A stretch of DNA of 64,000 bases from Lachnospiraceae bacterium. GTDB lineage: Bacteria; Bacillota; Clostridia; Lachnospirales; Lachnospiraceae. The position numbers and the translations under genes are program-made. Below, in pieces: positions 53,523 to 60,448 of this stretch (the stretch's first letter is position 1; every line of letters begins with the position of its first letter). The stretch spans positions 124,001-188,000 of the forward strand of contig CP107199.1 of the NCBI GenBank assembly GCA_025758065.1, written 5' to 3'. The notes beneath the pieces are model-generated. The model searched no databases and was not told where the DNA came from. It saw nothing but the letters and a program-made list of their open reading frames with translations.

Positions 53523-53570
53523 AAAAAGACCCAAAACAGGTTTCCGGAAAATCCGGGCTGCTTCAGGTCC
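53523..53570 (-). terminator. Terminator after the 24-residue peptide gene
   Basis: On the minus strand GACC, CAG, CCGGA with TTTTCC as turn, then CCTG and GGTC form a stem with bulges, ending in TTTTT. It lies about 35 bases after the peptide stop and 120 bases before yqeC. Confidence 0.7.
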
Positions 53571-53605
53571 TTTAAGTTTCTTTAAATCTTATATTACCTA
53601 AGAAA

Positions 53606-53680
53606 TTATTTTCTACAGATTACTTTATACATATCATAAGCCAGAGTTCCAAATACAAATGCTACTGTGATTGCTGCCAT
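53606..53680 (-). CDS. 24-residue hydrophobic peptide
   Basis: The frame reads MAAITVAFVFGTLAYDMYKV then ICRK. Residues 2-15 form one membrane segment and the tail is basic, as in type I toxin or small membrane peptides. AAAGGAAG lies eight bases before the ATG. It has its own promoter (53930-53958), a roughly 240-base leader containing a family B element, and its own terminator. Nothing in the sequence shows its function, and antisense transcription was not found by eye. Confidence 0.65.
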   Translation of the reverse strand: MAAITVAFVFGTLAYDMYKVICRK

Positions 53681-53715
53681 GTTCTTATCTTCCTTTCTGA
53701 GTCATAGTTTTTATA

Positions 53716-53870
53716 GTTACAGTTCAGCCATGCGCTGGTTTGAATGAGAAAGTGTGTTGCAAGCTTGCTTGCATAAGCACTTTTTCATCCAAATCAGCAT
53801 ATGGTGAACCCGCCGTGCTTCTTGTTTTCATGAATATGGAAACAAGAAGATGTCATGGCTGAACTGTAAC
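53716..53870. repeat. Family B element (150-base core), copy 2
   Basis: GTTACAGTTCAGCCATG and CATGGCTGAACTGTAAC are perfect inverted ends. The interior differs from the 48216 copy at only a handful of bases and keeps both inner hairpins. Here it lies inside the likely 5' leader of the 24-residue peptide gene. Confidence 0.92.
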
Positions 53871-53929
53871 TTTTTATGGATCAATTGCTGTTTTATTGCT
53901 TGTTTAATTTCTTTCTTAACTCTGAACAT

Positions 53930-53958
53930 AGTATAACCTAAAAATTTTTTTGGTACAA
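53930..53958 (-). promoter_or_regulatory. Promoter reading toward the 24-residue peptide gene
   Basis: On the minus strand TTGTAC (53958-53953) and TATACT (53935-53930) are 17 bases apart; the spacer is an A/T tract. Transcription would begin near 53923 and run through the family B element into the peptide gene. Confidence 0.72.
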
Positions 53959-54120
53959 TCCGCAAAAATAATAAGGTTTTCGATAAAATCTAAATCTTTT
54001 TGTATATTGTGCAAAAAATTTTAGTTTTAACAAACCTGCCAAATTATTAACGTATTTTGAGAAAACTTATCATTTAACTCTATAGACATTTTCCCATAAA
54101 TCATGTATGATTTTACCATG

Positions 54121-54136
54121 GTTAGTTAAAGCTAAC
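54121..54136. promoter_or_regulatory. Palindromic operator-like site upstream of the DUF2325 gene
   Basis: GTTAG and CTAAC are inverted around six bases. The half sites resemble those of DtxR/MntR-type metalloregulators, but that is only a resemblance. A possible promoter (TTACTT, 16 bases, TATAGT) follows near 54157-54184. The remaining 53960-54225 is AT-rich with no gene. Confidence 0.4.
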
Positions 54137-54266
54137 TTCATTTAAACAAAACATATTACTTATCATTTCCCCATACATATAGTAATGAACATGTTCTCAA
54201 TACGTCCGTATGTTTTCCGGGGTATAAGATTCCGAGAGGACATACCATTTAAAAGGAGGCTGCATT

Positions 54267-54551
54267 ATGAGCGTTGTTATCATCGGCGGACATGACCGTA
54301 TGGTCAGTCAGTATAAAAAAATCTGTAAAAACTATAACTGCAAAGCAAAGGTATTCACCCAGATGAGTGCCAGTCTGGACAAGCAGATTGGAAGACCTGA
54401 TCTTTTAGTTCTGTTCACCAATACCGTTTCCCACAAAATGATCCGCTGCGCCTTAGATGAGGTCAATGAAAATGAAACTGAGATCGTTCGCTGTCATACC
54501 AGCAGTGGTACTGCCCTTACTGAAATCTTAATGCAGCACGTTCCGGCATAA
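54267..54551 (+). CDS. DUF2325 family protein
   Basis: The 94-residue protein starts MSVVIIGGHDRMVSQYKKIC and continues with KVFTQMSASLDKQIGRPDLLVLFTNTVSHKMIRCALDEV, a small Rossmann-like fold typical of DUF2325. The function is unknown. AAAAGGAGG precedes the ATG, and a family A half-repeat (AAGATTCCGAGAGGACAT) lies just before that. It is the only plus-strand gene in the last 20 kb. Confidence 0.85.
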   Translation: MSVVIIGGHDRMVSQYKKICKNYNCKAKVFTQMSASLDKQIGRPDLLVLFTNTVSHKMIRCALDEVNENETEIVRCHTSSGTALTEILMQHVPA

Positions 54552-54566
54552 AATCCTATAAACATA

Positions 54567-54640
54567 AAAAACAGGACTGTTTCCATCTGATCATTTCACC
54601 TCCAGACAGGTGTCAATGTCAGTGGCCACAGTCCTGTTTT
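54567..54640. terminator. Nested bidirectional hairpin after the DUF2325 gene
   Basis: ACAGGACTGT (54571) pairs with ACAGTCCTGT (54628). Inside, CTGA/TCAG and CACCT/AGGTG form further stems. T runs follow on both strands, so it can end transcription of the DUF2325 gene and of the convergent csd gene. Its nesting is more elaborate than a plain terminator. Confidence 0.75.
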
Positions 54641-54724
54641 GCAGGTGATATTGACGTCTTTTATCCCTGCATACTGATATCCATTACAGGTCAGACACCA
54701 TATGCTGATCCGGTTAAACCGCAG

Positions 54725-55897
54725 CTAATACTCTTTCAGCGCCTGCACTGCACATTCCACCTGCTCTTCTGTATTAAAATGAGAAAAGCTGAAACGCACA
54801 GCTCCCTGATCCACAGTTCCTAATGCGCCATGCATCAAAGGTGCACAATGGCCACCGGAACGGGTGTCGATCTCATATTCTGCTGACAGATAGTCACTTA
54901 TCTCCCCTGAATCTTCTTCTCCCAGATTCAATGATACAATGGCAGCTCTGTCTTTCTGTGAAAAATCCCCATAAATACGGATATCCGGGATTTCCTTTAC
55001 CTGTTCATAAAAAAGCTTCATCAGCTTGTGTTCTCGGTTTCTTATAGTATCAATCCCTTCTTCTTTAATATAAAGAAGAGCGGCCCGCAATCCGGCGATC
55101 CCGTGACCATTTAAAGTTCCTGCTTCCAGGGCTGTCGGCATCACTGACGGATGTTTTTTTTCAAAAGTAAGGATACCGCTGCCACCTGATAACAGTGGTT
55201 TTATGCCAAGACCTTTGCGCACGCACAGACCTCCTGTTCCCTGAGGCCCCATAAGACCTTTATGACCTGTAAAACACAATACATCTATATGGCTTTCTTG
55301 CATATTGACAGGAAAATGTCCTGCTGTCTGGGATGCATCTACAATAAACAATGCCCCGGCCCTTTTGCACCACTCTCCTATTTTCACCAGATCCGTACAA
55401 TTTCCTGTAAGATTAGATGCATGGGTCATGACCACTGCCCTGGTCCCCGGAGTGATTGCCGCCTGTAAAGCTCTGTAATTCAGCTTTCCCTGACGTTTTA
55501 CCCGATTTTTTTCCTCTTCATCAGCATTTTCTTCTGCCTTCTCACAGCCAACGATGACCAGCTCTGCTCCCAGCTTTTCCATTTCATAAAGAGGACGCAG
55601 AACACTGTTATGTTCTAAAACAGTAGTTACCACACGGTCACCCGGCCTGATCAGGCCCTTTATGGCAATATTTAAGCTTTCTGTTGAATTAGCAGTAAAA
55701 GCCACCTGCTCCGGACCATCTCCATGGAACATTTCCGCTAAAAGAGCCCTGGTCTCATAAATTACCCTGGCTCCCGTAAGTGCTTCTTTATAAGCTCCCC
55801 TGGAACAGTTTCCCATACTGGAAATGGCCTCTGCTACTGCCTGCGCCACACAGGGCGGACGGTAAAAAGAAGTTGCCGCACTATCTAAGTAGATCAT
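54725..55897 (-). CDS. Cysteine desulfurase family protein of the SDMH cluster
   Basis: The 390-residue class V PLP enzyme opens MIYLDSAATSFYRPPCVAQA, has the PLP lysine in CFTGHKGLMGPQGTGGL and the catalytic cysteine in RSGGHCAPLMHGALG. This subfamily (EF2568-like) travels with yqeB, yqeC and selD, where it may deliver sulfur or selenium to the molybdenum centre. It is different from NifS at 20685. It follows yqeB by eleven bases. Confidence 0.9.
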   Translation of the reverse strand: MIYLDSAATSFYRPPCVAQAVAEAISSMGNCSRGAYKEALTGARVIYETRALLAEMFHGDGPEQVAFTANSTESLNIAIKGLIRPGDRVVTTVLEHNSVLRPLYEMEKLGAELVIVGCEKAEENADEEEKNRVKRQGKLNYRALQAAITPGTRAVVMTHASNLTGNCTDLVKIGEWCKRAGALFIVDASQTAGHFPVNMQESHIDVLCFTGHKGLMGPQGTGGLCVRKGLGIKPLLSGGSGILTFEKKHPSVMPTALEAGTLNGHGIAGLRAALLYIKEEGIDTIRNREHKLMKLFYEQVKEIPDIRIYGDFSQKDRAAIVSLNLGEEDSGEISDYLSAEYEIDTRSGGHCAPLMHGALGTVDQGAVRFSFSHFNTEEQVECAVQALKEY

Positions 55898-55908
55898 AGA
55901 TATTCTCC

Positions 55909-56742
55909 CTAATATCCCTGTTCATTTTCCAGCATCATCAGCCCTTCCAAAACTGAGCCGCCGATGTTTCTTGCCTTATCAGAAATAGTAAAGCAGTTTT
56001 TATACTCGCTCTCTCTCGGATCAATATCTGCGATCTTAAATCCTGTAGTTACCGGATAAGCATCCCGTATCAGGCCCCGCACCAGACCGGTAAGAGTTGC
56101 TTCCACCTTCACCTCTTCTCCGTTTTCTGTGCAGATCACAGCAATCGTCTGCCCTTTTTCCACCTTATCACCGATCTTTACTCTGCCGTAAAGCTTTCCT
56201 TCTGCCGGTGAATGGATGACCCTTTCTTTACCATATCCACCGATGATACCGGGAGTTCCTGTATTAGGTGCTGCCGGTCCTTCTTTGATAATACGGCCAA
56301 GATTATGTCCTCTCTGGGTCTCAACTACCAGGTCCACGTCTTTCCCTGCACTGAAACCCGGCCCCAAAGCAATGGTCTTATCTGCCATCATTCTGCTGGT
56401 CCCCAGATTTTTCTTTGCCAGAATGGCATCTACCAGAGCCCATGGCCGTACCTGCTTTAATATATCACAGTCAGGATCCACTAAAAGAGGCACTTTCTTT
56501 TGCTCTTTTAATACTTCTTTTGCTTCTTCCCAGGAATCCACCTTTATGCAGGTCACATCCTCTACTTTGCTTTCCCCGTCATAAACAGCTTCCGAAAGAG
56601 CCACCTGACGGCGGATCGCAGACGGAGAAGTGGTTTCTAATATCACTATCGGATAACCGCTGTGGAACAGGCGGCTGATCGTTCCGGTAGCAATATCTCC
56701 CCCTCCTCTTACAAGTATAAGCTGTTCCTTCCTCTGTATCAT
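55909..56742 (-). CDS. yqeB: SDMH maturation protein YqeB
   Basis: The 277-residue protein has a glycine-rich nucleotide-binding start LILVRGGGDIATGTISRLFHSGYPIVILE, DAILAKKNLGTSRMMADKTIALGPGFSAGKDVDLVVETQRGHNLG and a lipoyl-like half GKLYGRVKIGDKVEKGQTIAVI. These match YqeB (EF2563-like), required for selenium-dependent molybdenum hydroxylases in several bacteria. GGAGAAG precedes the ATG. It stands between csd and yedF. Confidence 0.93.
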   Translation of the reverse strand: MIQRKEQLILVRGGGDIATGTISRLFHSGYPIVILETTSPSAIRRQVALSEAVYDGESKVEDVTCIKVDSWEEAKEVLKEQKKVPLLVDPDCDILKQVRPWALVDAILAKKNLGTSRMMADKTIALGPGFSAGKDVDLVVETQRGHNLGRIIKEGPAAPNTGTPGIIGGYGKERVIHSPAEGKLYGRVKIGDKVEKGQTIAVICTENGEEVKVEATLTGLVRGLIRDAYPVTTGFKIADIDPRESEYKNCFTISDKARNIGGSVLEGLMMLENEQGY

Positions 56743-56806
56743 GTTGCTGTCTTCTCCTTCAATATGAAATGTACTCGTCCATTTTCCTGATTTCTGACCT
56801 GTTACA

Positions 56807-57427
56807 TTATGGGCGTACTACTACGCTGGCTTTGGTCATTTTCTCTACGATCTCATACATATTGGTAACGCCGCCTACCTGACGTTTTTCAGCTATTCCA
56901 TAATGATTTAAACAGGTACCGCAGGTAAGGATTTCCACACCCTGTGCCTCTAAAGTCTTAAGATCTTCCAGATTATCAGAGCCTTCACAGGATAAGAATG
57001 CGCCGCTGTTGTATAAAAGAATGGTCTCCGGCAGCATATCCTGCTGAGTCAGTGCAAATACAAAGCCTTTCATCAGAAGCTTTCCTAATACTTCATCTCC
57101 CTGTCCCATCTGGTTTGAAGAAAGAACAACTACCATACCTTTTCTTCTGCCATCTGGTGTGCAGGTCACTTTCTCTGCTGCCGCTGGTGCCTGAGCTGTT
57201 TCTCCATTTCCTTCACCTGTAGTAATGGTAACTAAAAATTCACGCTCACCTGTCTTTTCAGAGCATACTGCAAAACCTTTGTGGTCTGCCATTTTGGTTA
57301 AATTCTGTACTGCGATCTCATTATCTACTACAACCTCTACTTTTTCTCCTGGTGCGGATGACTCTAATGCTTTCTTTGCTTCAATAACTGGTAATGGACA
57401 CTGCTTTCCTCTTTCATCTAATCTCAT
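56807..57427 (-). CDS. yedF: Selenium metabolism protein YedF
   Basis: The 206-residue protein has an N-terminal TusA-like domain with the CPxP motif (RGKQCPLPVIEAKKALE, about residues 6-22) and a C-terminal DsrE-like domain (VVVLSSNQMGQGDEVLGKLL, VEILTCGTCLNHYG). This fused form is the YedF that accompanies selD. It may carry selenium as a persulfide-type adduct, which is inference. GAGGAAG lies before the ATG at 57427. The selD-yedF gap holds a family A half-repeat. Confidence 0.92.
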   Translation of the reverse strand: MRLDERGKQCPLPVIEAKKALESSAPGEKVEVVVDNEIAVQNLTKMADHKGFAVCSEKTGEREFLVTITTGEGNGETAQAPAAAEKVTCTPDGRRKGMVVVLSSNQMGQGDEVLGKLLMKGFVFALTQQDMLPETILLYNSGAFLSCEGSDNLEDLKTLEAQGVEILTCGTCLNHYGIAEKRQVGGVTNMYEIVEKMTKASVVVRP

Positions 57428-57450
57428 GTTTTTCTTCCTCTCTTTCCATA

Positions 57451-57483
57451 AAATGTTCTTCCGGAGTCTTTCCTGCACTCATT
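57451..57483. repeat. Family A half element between selD and yedF
   Basis: AATGTTCTTCCGGAGTCTTT then CCTGCACTC matches the left arm and following bases of the long family A elements. No second arm is present. Confidence 0.6.
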
Positions 57484-58509
57484 CTACTGGATGATAACCG
57501 CTTTTTCCTGCTTTGGCAGTATCTCTCCTACTACACCGCAGGGAAGTCCCATTTTTTCAAGCTCTTCCATAATTGCAGGAACATCTTCTTTATCTACAGA
57601 TGCCAGCAGTCCTCCTGAAGTCTGTGGATCGTATAAAATCTCTTCTGTTGCAAAGGAACAGTTTTTAAACTCCACCTTATCCTGCACATGATTTCGGTTT
57701 CTCTGCGCAGCCGCTGTAAGATAAAATTCTTCTACATAATCCTCACATTCCGGGATATAAGGTATTTTTTCCTTATCAATCCTTGCTGTAGCCTGATCTG
57801 TGACCATTTCACAAAGATGCCCTAAAAAACCGAATCCGGTTACATCAGTACAACCGTGAAGGCGGTATTTACGAAGGATTTCCGATGCGTATTTATTTAA
57901 AGTAGTCATGGATCTTACTGCCAGCTCATATGCTTCTTTGGAAGCCGCTTTCATACGGGATGCTGTACATACAATTCCCACGCCAAGAGGTTTTGTAAGG
58001 ATCAGTGCATCTCCCACCTTGCAGCCGCTGTTGGCAAATACCTTATCCGGGTGGATCACACCTGTTACAGACAAACCGTATTTTACATCACTGTCTGCAA
58101 TAGAATGACCTCCGGCAAGTACGCCTCCGGCTTCCCTTACCTTTTCACTGCCTCCTAACATGATCTTTCCCAGGATGTTTAAATCCATGGCTTCCGGGAA
58201 GCATACGATGTTTAAGGCAGTTTTTACATCTCCGCCCATAGCATAGATATCACTTAAAGCATTGGCTGCTGCGATCTGACCGAAAATATAAGGATCTTCC
58301 ACCATAGGCGGGAAAAAATCCAGTGTCTGGACAATTGCCAGATCATCTGTGAGCTTATACACTGCTGCATCATCAGAACCGTCAAAACCGATAAGCAGGT
58401 TTGGATCATAGGTTTTTGGCAGATTATTTAACACTTTTGCCAGGATTCCCGGTCCCAGCTTTGCAGTACAGCCGCCTCCTTTACAGAATACGATCTCCTG
58501 TGGTTCCAT
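57484..58509 (-). CDS. selD: Selenide, water dikinase
   Basis: SelD makes selenophosphate from selenide and ATP for selenocysteine, selenouridine and the selenium cofactor. The 341-residue protein has VFCKGGGCTAKLGPG, with cysteine in the position that is selenocysteine in some homologues and the following lysine, then LIGFDGSDDAAVYKL and DFFPPMVEDPYIFGQIAAANALSDIYAMGG. GGAGTGAT precedes the ATG. It starts five bases after the modE-like gene stops. Confidence 0.96.
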   Translation of the reverse strand: MEPQEIVFCKGGGCTAKLGPGILAKVLNNLPKTYDPNLLIGFDGSDDAAVYKLTDDLAIVQTLDFFPPMVEDPYIFGQIAAANALSDIYAMGGDVKTALNIVCFPEAMDLNILGKIMLGGSEKVREAGGVLAGGHSIADSDVKYGLSVTGVIHPDKVFANSGCKVGDALILTKPLGVGIVCTASRMKAASKEAYELAVRSMTTLNKYASEILRKYRLHGCTDVTGFGFLGHLCEMVTDQATARIDKEKIPYIPECEDYVEEFYLTAAAQRNRNHVQDKVEFKNCSFATEEILYDPQTSGGLLASVDKEDVPAIMEELEKMGLPCGVVGEILPKQEKAVIIQ

Positions 58510-58513
58510 AATA

Positions 58514-58888
58514 TCACTCCATTTCTTTTATTTTTTCTACCGTTTCCTCTGAAAAATACTGTGCAAACAGCTGGTCTAACTGTTCCTCTGCATCCTGTTT
58601 AAATCCCACATATGCCTCGATCAGTCCTTTTGCCTGTGGTGTCAGCCTGGAACCGCCGCCGTCTTTCCCCCCGGCCTCACGGTCTGTAAGGGCAAATCCC
58701 CATTCTTTTTCTGCCCCTTTTAACATCTTCCAGGCTTTGCTGTAAGCCATATTCATGTTTTTTGCCGCCTTTTGCAGGGAACCGGTGCGCTCCACCTCCC
58801 TAAGGAGCATGACCATTCCCGGTCCAAAAGCTTTTTCTTCAAAATACAGCCTCAGTGACATTCCGTAGTGAAGCCTGCTTTCCCCCAT
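58514..58888 (-). CDS. ModE-type winged-helix regulator
   Basis: The 124-residue protein is a lone ModE N-terminal domain: LRLYFEEKAFGPGMVMLLREVERTGSLQKAAKNMNMAYSKAWKMLKGAEKEWG and GGSRLTPQAKGLIEAY. It lacks the molybdate-binding (TOBE/Mop) part of E. coli ModE, so how it senses molybdate is open. GGAG stands seven bases before the ATG at 58888. A perfect ModE-type palindrome lies 15 bases before this start. It is the first gene of the selD-yedF-yqeB-csd transcript. Confidence 0.9.
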   Translation of the reverse strand: MGESRLHYGMSLRLYFEEKAFGPGMVMLLREVERTGSLQKAAKNMNMAYSKAWKMLKGAEKEWGFALTDREAGGKDGGGSRLTPQAKGLIEAYVGFKQDAEEQLDQLFAQYFSEETVEKIKEME

Positions 58889-58902
58889 TCCCATTCTCCT
58901 TT

Positions 58903-58926
58903 CGTTATTTTCGTTTGCGAATAACG
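58903..58926. promoter_or_regulatory. ModE-type operator before the modE-like/selD genes
   Basis: CGTTATT and AATAACG are perfect inverted repeats around ten bases. The arms and spacing are those of the E. coli ModE box (CGTTATA-N10-CATAACG). The site lies downstream of the promoter and leader terminator and just before the ribosome site, so bound protein could act as a roadblock. A matching site is at 63443. Confidence 0.82.
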
Positions 58927-58931
58927 CTTTA

Positions 58932-58998
58932 ACAAAAAAACCGGCCAATCATTTCCAGGACACTTTTGTCCCAGGTCATGATCAGACCGGCTTTTTTC
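58932..58998 (-). terminator. Leader hairpin with T run upstream of the modE-like gene
   Basis: On the minus strand AAAAAAGCCGG and CCGGTTTTTTT close a long imperfect stem (ATCAT/ATGAT, CC-GG-AC pairs, loop AAAA). It is between the promoter at 59085 and the modE-like start, so it may be an attenuator for the selenium operon. No known Moco riboswitch core was seen in the preceding leader. Confidence 0.75.
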
Positions 58999-59084
58999 AC
59001 AGATATGATCCTCTATCCCACAGAGCCACATCTGATACACTGCTTGCATAAAGCTCCAAACTGCGCTTGTTCATTCTTAAATAC

Positions 59085-59112
59085 ATTATAACAGTTTTTT
59101 TAATTTATGCAA
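59085..59112 (-). promoter_or_regulatory. Promoter of the modE-like/selD operon
   Basis: On the minus strand TTGCAT (59112-59107) and TATAAT (59090-59085) are 16 bases apart. The predicted leader is about 190 bases long and holds the hairpin at 58932 and the ModE-type operator. Confidence 0.75.
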
Positions 59113-59123
59113 TTCTTATTTTA

Positions 59124-59343
59124 ATGATGTGAGTGTCAAAAGTAAATTTTGCCACTCACTGGTGTAACCGGATTGCTCCATTGCTATGCAATTCCCGCAA
59201 TCCTCGAACACCTCAAACTCCCATAAAATGGCGTGTTCACACCATTTTATTTCGTTTTCGGTGTTCGGCGTGTCAATAAGTATAAATTGCTTATTTGTGC
59301 GAGCACAAACGCAATTTATACTTTTGACACTTACATCATTTTA
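59124..59343. repeat. MITE-like element, family F (about 220 bases)
   Basis: The ends AATGATGTGAGTGTCAAAAG and CTTTTGACACTTACATCATT are inverted repeats of over 20 bases with one mismatch. TTTTAA-like bases flank both sides and may be a target duplication. Inside is a second inverted pair (TATAAATTGC/GCAATTTATA) and a family D-like GGATTGC...GCAATCC stem. No coding frame is present, and no second copy was seen in the window. Confidence 0.8.
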
Positions 59344-59396
59344 ATAAGCGGATTACAATGTTTTCAGAATTACAGGAGTGCAAAGCACGCAATAAT
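59344..59396. repeat. Family D left half, truncated next to the MITE
   Basis: On the minus strand it reads CTCTGATATCGGATTATTGC, TGCTTTGCACTCC and GTAATCCGCTTATT, matching the left part of the 7320 element up to the MITE border. The rest of the element is missing on the far side. Confidence 0.7.
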
Positions 59397-59440
59397 CCGA
59401 TATCAGAGACGTTAGCGTTGCATGGACCGCAGTATTTTAC

Positions 59441-60388
59441 CTAACATCCAAAATAAAGTTCAAACAGCCGTTCTCCCTCTTTTTTCAGTTCTTCTTCCAT
59501 TTTTACATACCGCTTTAAAAATTCTTCTCCCTTAGGTGTCAATTTGGAAAAGCCTCCATCACTGCCTCCGGATTGGGAAAATAAAAGCGGAAAACCTAAC
59601 TGCTTTTCTGCTTCTCTTAGGGTCTTCCAGCCCTTCGTATAGGACATGTGCATCTGCTTACAGGCTGTCTGCATAGAACCTGTATGGGAAGTCAGCTGTA
59701 AAAAGTGGGCAGTCTGGGCATTAAAAAATACATCATTCCGCTCCAGGCCAAGCTGAATCCTTGGGTGGATCTGGATCTGCTGTTTTTTTATAAAATCAGC
59801 ACAGCTGTCACCTTCTGTTTCAATAGCCCGGATGATCCCCTGGTCTTCAACAGGAATATCCTCTTCTTTAAAGCTTTCTGCTGCCTGGCGCAGGGCCCCC
59901 CGAAGTCCATTTTCTCCCTGAAAAGAAACAATGGTACGCAGCACCCCAGATGATACCAGAACAGGATGACCTCTGTACCCATCAAAAACAGGCCGTACGA
60001 TATCTGCATCTGACTTCATCATCTGCTGTACCGTTTCTTTAAGAAAAACAGGAAATTTTGCCGGCAGGACAAACACACGGTCACAAAGATCTTCAATATA
60101 ATTCAGTCCCATACAGATACTGGAAAACATCTGTACTTTATCATACTGTTCATTTCGCAGACAGATCACCTGGAGATTGGAAATATGTTTCTCTATCTCA
60201 TCTGCTTTATCACCGGTTATCACCACAATGGGAGAAACTCCCCCTCTTTTTAAGGTAATAATGATCCGGCGGATCACCGTGCTGTCTCCCACCGGAAGCA
60301 GGGGATTAAAAGGTGTATTCCTGCTTTTATGACCAGCTGCCACGATGACAGCTCCTGTGCGAAGTTCTTTGTTGTTTTCTAAATCCAT
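59441..60388 (-). CDS. Degenerate MobA-like nucleotidyltransferase fused to a ModE-type domain
   Basis: The 315-residue product has an NTP-transferase-like fold at about 10-200 and a ModE winged helix at about 215-315 (FFNAQTAHFLQLTSHTGSMQTACKQMHMSYTKGWKTLREAEKQLGF, GGFSKLTPKGEEFL). The signature loop reads VAAGHKSRNTPFNPLLPVG; the usual RMG and the lysine before LLP are absent, so catalysis is doubtful. It may sense cytidine/guanosine nucleotide or molybdopterin and control mod or SDMH genes. It is downstream of modC by 60 bases. Confidence 0.88.
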   Translation of the reverse strand: MDLENNKELRTGAVIVAAGHKSRNTPFNPLLPVGDSTVIRRIIITLKRGGVSPIVVITGDKADEIEKHISNLQVICLRNEQYDKVQMFSSICMGLNYIEDLCDRVFVLPAKFPVFLKETVQQMMKSDADIVRPVFDGYRGHPVLVSSGVLRTIVSFQGENGLRGALRQAAESFKEEDIPVEDQGIIRAIETEGDSCADFIKKQQIQIHPRIQLGLERNDVFFNAQTAHFLQLTSHTGSMQTACKQMHMSYTKGWKTLREAEKQLGFPLLFSQSGGSDGGFSKLTPKGEEFLKRYVKMEEELKKEGERLFELYFGC

Positions 60389-60448
60389 GTTTTCCTTTTC
60401 CTTTCCGTGATCCTTTACCTGCCCTTAAAGCTTGCGGCTGCGATCTTA

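Noticed and set aside
57484..58509. Selenocysteine in SelD
   Set aside because: The active-site position is an ordinary cysteine codon and no in-frame TGA is found.
58930..59084. Molybdenum cofactor riboswitch before the modE-like gene
   Set aside because: The conserved Moco RNA core was not found; the visible structure is a single long stem with a T run.
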